Source: Chloroflexota bacterium
GTDB lineage: Bacteria > Chloroflexota > Anaerolineae > Caldilineales > Caldilineaceae
Reading direction: 5' to 3'
Length of the DNA: 8,542 nt
NCBI GenBank assembly: GCA_016199425.1
Contig: JACQGT010000686.1
Coordinates: 1 to 8,542, forward strand
In this document: positions 6,478 through 8,542 of the stretch, piece after piece
Numbering within the stretch: position 1 is the first letter of the stretch
Layout: each line of letters begins with the position of its first letter
Program-made: the position numbers and the translations under genes
The notes under the pieces: model-generated
The model's database searches: none
Told to the model about the DNA's origin: nothing
The model's input: the letters and a program-made list of their open reading frames with translations, nothing else

Positions 6478-8319
6478 ATGACAGCCCAACGCCCACCCCA
6501 ACCCATGCGCCTCGGCTTTGGCGGCGGCGGTATGATGACCGGCGAATCCGCTTCCAACACCCGCGCCACCCTGACCCGGCTGATGGGCTATCTGCGTCCC
6601 CACCGGGCGCGGCTGCTGATCGTGGCCGTCTTTGTGATGATCAGCACCTACCTGCGGCTCTACGGCCCAATTCTGATGGGGCAGGCCATCGACCGCTTTG
6701 TGGCCCCTGGCGACGCGCCCGGTCTGGCCCGGATCAGCCTGCTCCTCATCGGCGTCTATCTGGCGACGGGTCTCACCTCCGGCGTGCAGGCGCTCTATAT
6801 GGTGGAAATCGGACAGAATTTCGTGGCGGAGCTGCGGGCGCGGGTCTTCGGCCATCTACAGATGCTCTCTATGGCTTTTCACGACCGCAATCAGGTGGGC
6901 GATCTGATGAGTCGGGTGACAAATGACACCGACGCCATCAACCGCACCCTCTCGGACGGGCTGATCGAGTTTATCTCCAACATTTTGCTTCTGGGCGGCA
7001 CGCTAGTGGCGATGTTTGTGCTCAAGTGGCAATTGGCGCTGGCCATGCTGGTCATCCTGCCATTGATGGTCTGGATCACCGGCGAGGTGACCCGGCGCAG
7101 TCGGGCAGCCTTTCGCGACGTGCAGCGCAACACAGGCCGTCTCAACGCGGTGATGGAGGAGAATATCGCCGGGGCGCGCATTGTCAAAGCCTTTGCCCGA
7201 GAGGCGGACACCTTCGCCCAATTTCAAGAGGTGAACGCGATCAATCGTGCGGCAGGGCTAAAAGCGGATGTGATCACCGCCGCGCTGGGGCCGATGTTTA
7301 CCACAATGATGACGATTACGATTGCCGTCACTGCGTTGCTAGGCGGCTGGCTGGCTTTGCAGGGCGTTCTGGGCGTGGGTGTGATTGCGACGTTTGTCAT
7401 CTACATTATGAACTTTTTCCGCCCCATGCGCGGGATTGCCATGCTCTATAACCAGGTGCAGGCGGCCATGGCCGGCGCGGAACGCATCTTCGCCGTGCTG
7501 GACGTGACATCGACTGTCCAGGACAGGCCGGGCGCGCAGCCCTTGCCGCCTGTAGCCGGGGATGTGAAATTCGAGGATGTGAGCTTTGCCTACGAAGAGG
7601 GCAAGCCTGTGTTGGAAGGGGTGAATCTTCACGCCCGCTCTGGCGCGACAGTGGCGCTGGTTGGCCCTACGGGCGCGGGCAAAACGACGATCATCAGCCT
7701 GCTCAGCCGCTTCTACGACGTGACCGAAGGATCGATCCGGGTGGACGGCCAGGACATCCGGGATGTGCAGCAGACCTCCCTGCGCCAACAGTTGGGCATC
7801 GTCCTGCAGGATACCTTCCTCTTCTCCGGTTCGGTGATGGAAAACATCCGTTATGGCCGTCTGGACGCCAGCGACGAGGATGTGATCGCCGCGGCCACCC
7901 TGGCCAACGCCGATGGCTTTATCCGTCTGCTGCCCCAGGGCTACGCCACGCCGGTTTCGGAGAAGGGGCACAACTTCAGCCAGGGCCAGCGCCAGTTGAT
8001 CGCCATTGCCCGGGCCATCCTGGCCGACCCGCGCATCCTCATTCTGGACGAAGCCACCAGCAGCGTGGACACCCGCACGGAAGTCCACATCCAGGAAGCC
8101 CTGCTGCGTCTGCTGGATGGGCGCACGGCCTTTGTCATCGCCCACCGGTTGAGTACCATCCGCAACGCGGACGAGGTGTTGGTGGTCAATGACCACCGCA
8201 TTATCGAGCGGGGCAGCCACGAGGAGCTACTGGCCGCGCGCGGCTTCTATTACGATCTGTATATGGGCCAGTATCTGCGCGTGGCAGCCGGGGCGATGGG
8301 TGACAGGGTGATGGAGTGA
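6478..8319 (+). CDS. ABC exporter half-transporter, catalytic subunit (TM288-like)
   Basis: 613-residue partner of the preceding gene, 113 nt downstream. The N-terminal extension (residues 1-30, with GFGGGGMM at 13-20) is common in this subfamily and supports the ATG, although only a weak AGAGAG lies upstream. Six hydrophobic helices precede residue 320; the ATPase domain starts near 361. Motifs: A-loop Y372, Walker A GPTGAGKT at 396-403, Q-loop Q444, Walker B ILILDE with catalytic E525, D-loop SSVD at 528-531, H-loop H556. The signature is FSQGQ (500-504) rather than LSGGQ, as in TM288. In a heterodimer this altered signature faces the first subunit's D528/Q559 site, so both defects fall in one ATP site while the other (this Walker A/B plus the partner's FSGGQ) stays complete. 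It is an inner-membrane multidrug- or lipid-type exporter of unknown substrate. The last six residues (GDRVME) and the TGA stop are encoded by a GGGTGA-type repeat, so the native tail probably ended near residue 600. Confidence 0.95.
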   Translation: MTAQRPPQPMRLGFGGGGMMTGESASNTRATLTRLMGYLRPHRARLLIVAVFVMISTYLRLYGPILMGQAIDRFVAPGDAPGLARISLLLIGVYLATGLTSGVQALYMVEIGQNFVAELRARVFGHLQMLSMAFHDRNQVGDLMSRVTNDTDAINRTLSDGLIEFISNILLLGGTLVAMFVLKWQLALAMLVILPLMVWITGEVTRRSRAAFRDVQRNTGRLNAVMEENIAGARIVKAFAREADTFAQFQEVNAINRAAGLKADVITAALGPMFTTMMTITIAVTALLGGWLALQGVLGVGVIATFVIYIMNFFRPMRGIAMLYNQVQAAMAGAERIFAVLDVTSTVQDRPGAQPLPPVAGDVKFEDVSFAYEEGKPVLEGVNLHARSGATVALVGPTGAGKTTIISLLSRFYDVTEGSIRVDGQDIRDVQQTSLRQQLGIVLQDTFLFSGSVMENIRYGRLDASDEDVIAAATLANADGFIRLLPQGYATPVSEKGHNFSQGQRQLIAIARAILADPRILILDEATSSVDTRTEVHIQEALLRLLDGRTAFVIAHRLSTIRNADEVLVVNDHRIIERGSHEELLAARGFYYDLYMGQYLRVAAGAMGDRVME

Positions 8320-8343
8320 AAAGGTGACAGGGTGAAGGGAGGA
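8299..8343. repeat. GGGTGA-type heptamer block overlapping the end of the second ABC gene
   Basis: Seven-nt units GGTGACA, GGGTGAT and GGAGTGA run to the stop codon at 8317-8319. After a 3-nt A spacer come GGTGACA, GGGTGAA and GGGAGGA. No partner in inverse orientation is visible, so no hairpin forms. The block supplies the last codons and the stop of the ABC gene. Confidence 0.75.
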
Positions 8344-8360
8344 CAAACCGAAAGCCAAAA

Positions 8361-8409
8361 AGTCAACTTTCCCAGAGTCAACTTTTCGAGTAGACTTGGA
8401 AAGAGTCTA
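8361..8409. repeat. Two 15-nt tandem units followed by a small hairpin
   Basis: AGTCAACTTT begins at 8361 and again at 8376, each copy followed by five other bases, giving a 15-nt period. Directly after, TAGACT at 8391-8396 pairs with AGTCTA at 8404-8409 across a 7-nt loop. The units and the hairpin share the AGTC/GACT word, suggesting one composite repeat family rather than an operator, although the latter is not excluded. Confidence 0.5.
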
Positions 8410-8473
8410 TTCCGCACCAGTGAGATTCTAGCCATGGCCTCCTATTCCTACCATTTCAATAGTGACCCCGAAA

Positions 8474-8540
8474 TAGCCACTGTCTCCGAGACAGCAGAGC
8501 CGGCAAAGCTGTACCAACCGCCAGCCGTGGAGGCTGGCTA
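8474..8540. repeat. Palindromic REP/MITE-like element at the window end
   Basis: The stretch begins TAGCCA and ends TGGCTA, a 6-nt inverted terminal match. It holds two GC-rich hairpins: CTGTCTC/GAGACAG (8480-8494, one base between the arms) and GCCAGCC/GGCTGGC (8520-8538, 5-nt loop). This layout is like dispersed palindromic intergenic repeats. An open frame starting at ATG 8434 runs through it to the window edge (reading M-A-S-Y-S-Y-H-F-N), so a truncated gene start is an alternative; I favour the repeat because of the nested symmetry and the weak ribosome binding site. Confidence 0.5.
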
Positions 8541-8542
8541 CA

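Noticed and set aside
8434..8542. Open frame from ATG 8434 to the window end
   Set aside because: Only 36 codons visible, no clear ribosome binding site, and most of it is a palindromic repeat; it could still be a real gene start, which the window cannot settle.

Overview
This 8.5-kb stretch of moderately GC-rich bacterial DNA has every supported gene on the + strand. Gene content and the style of the spacers suggest an environmental Chloroflexota-type bacterium (Anaerolineae/Caldilineae-like). That placement is inferred from the MiaB sequence style, a TM287/288-like ABC pair and spacers tiled with short iterated words. No marker gene here proves it.

Layout: (1) the 3' part of miaB, the tRNA methylthiotransferase, cut by the window start; (2) a 268-nt gap holding an inverted pair of 30-nt arms and a block of AACTC heptamers; (3) a 10-TM sodium/calcium-exchanger (CaCA) family transporter; (4) a secreted or membrane-anchored protein of about 587 residues with a Pro/Thr/Ser linker and no recognised domain; (5) a perfect 23-bp hairpin; (6) a histidine phosphatase (phosphoglycerate-mutase superfamily); (7) a 97-nt gap with a small hairpin and heptamers; (8) two adjacent ABC exporter half-transporters separated by a perfect 28-bp hairpin; (9) a 3' region with three further kinds of short repeat, running off the window end.

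The two ABC genes clearly work together. The first has a degenerate nucleotide site (Asp for the catalytic Glu, Gln for the H-loop His). The second has a degenerate signature (FSQGQ) but intact catalytic residues. This complementary pattern is that of heterodimeric type IV exporters such as TM287/288. The other genes show no common pathway and may simply be co-directional neighbours.

No clearly new multi-gene system is visible. The most unusual signal is between the genes: five of six gaps or gene ends carry iterated 7-8-nt words from different sequence families, often folded into long perfect hairpins that start within a few bases of, or overlap, the preceding stop codon. The unrecognised secreted protein and a Gly/Asn-rich insertion beside the ATP-binding tyrosine of the first ABC subunit are the main protein-level oddities.
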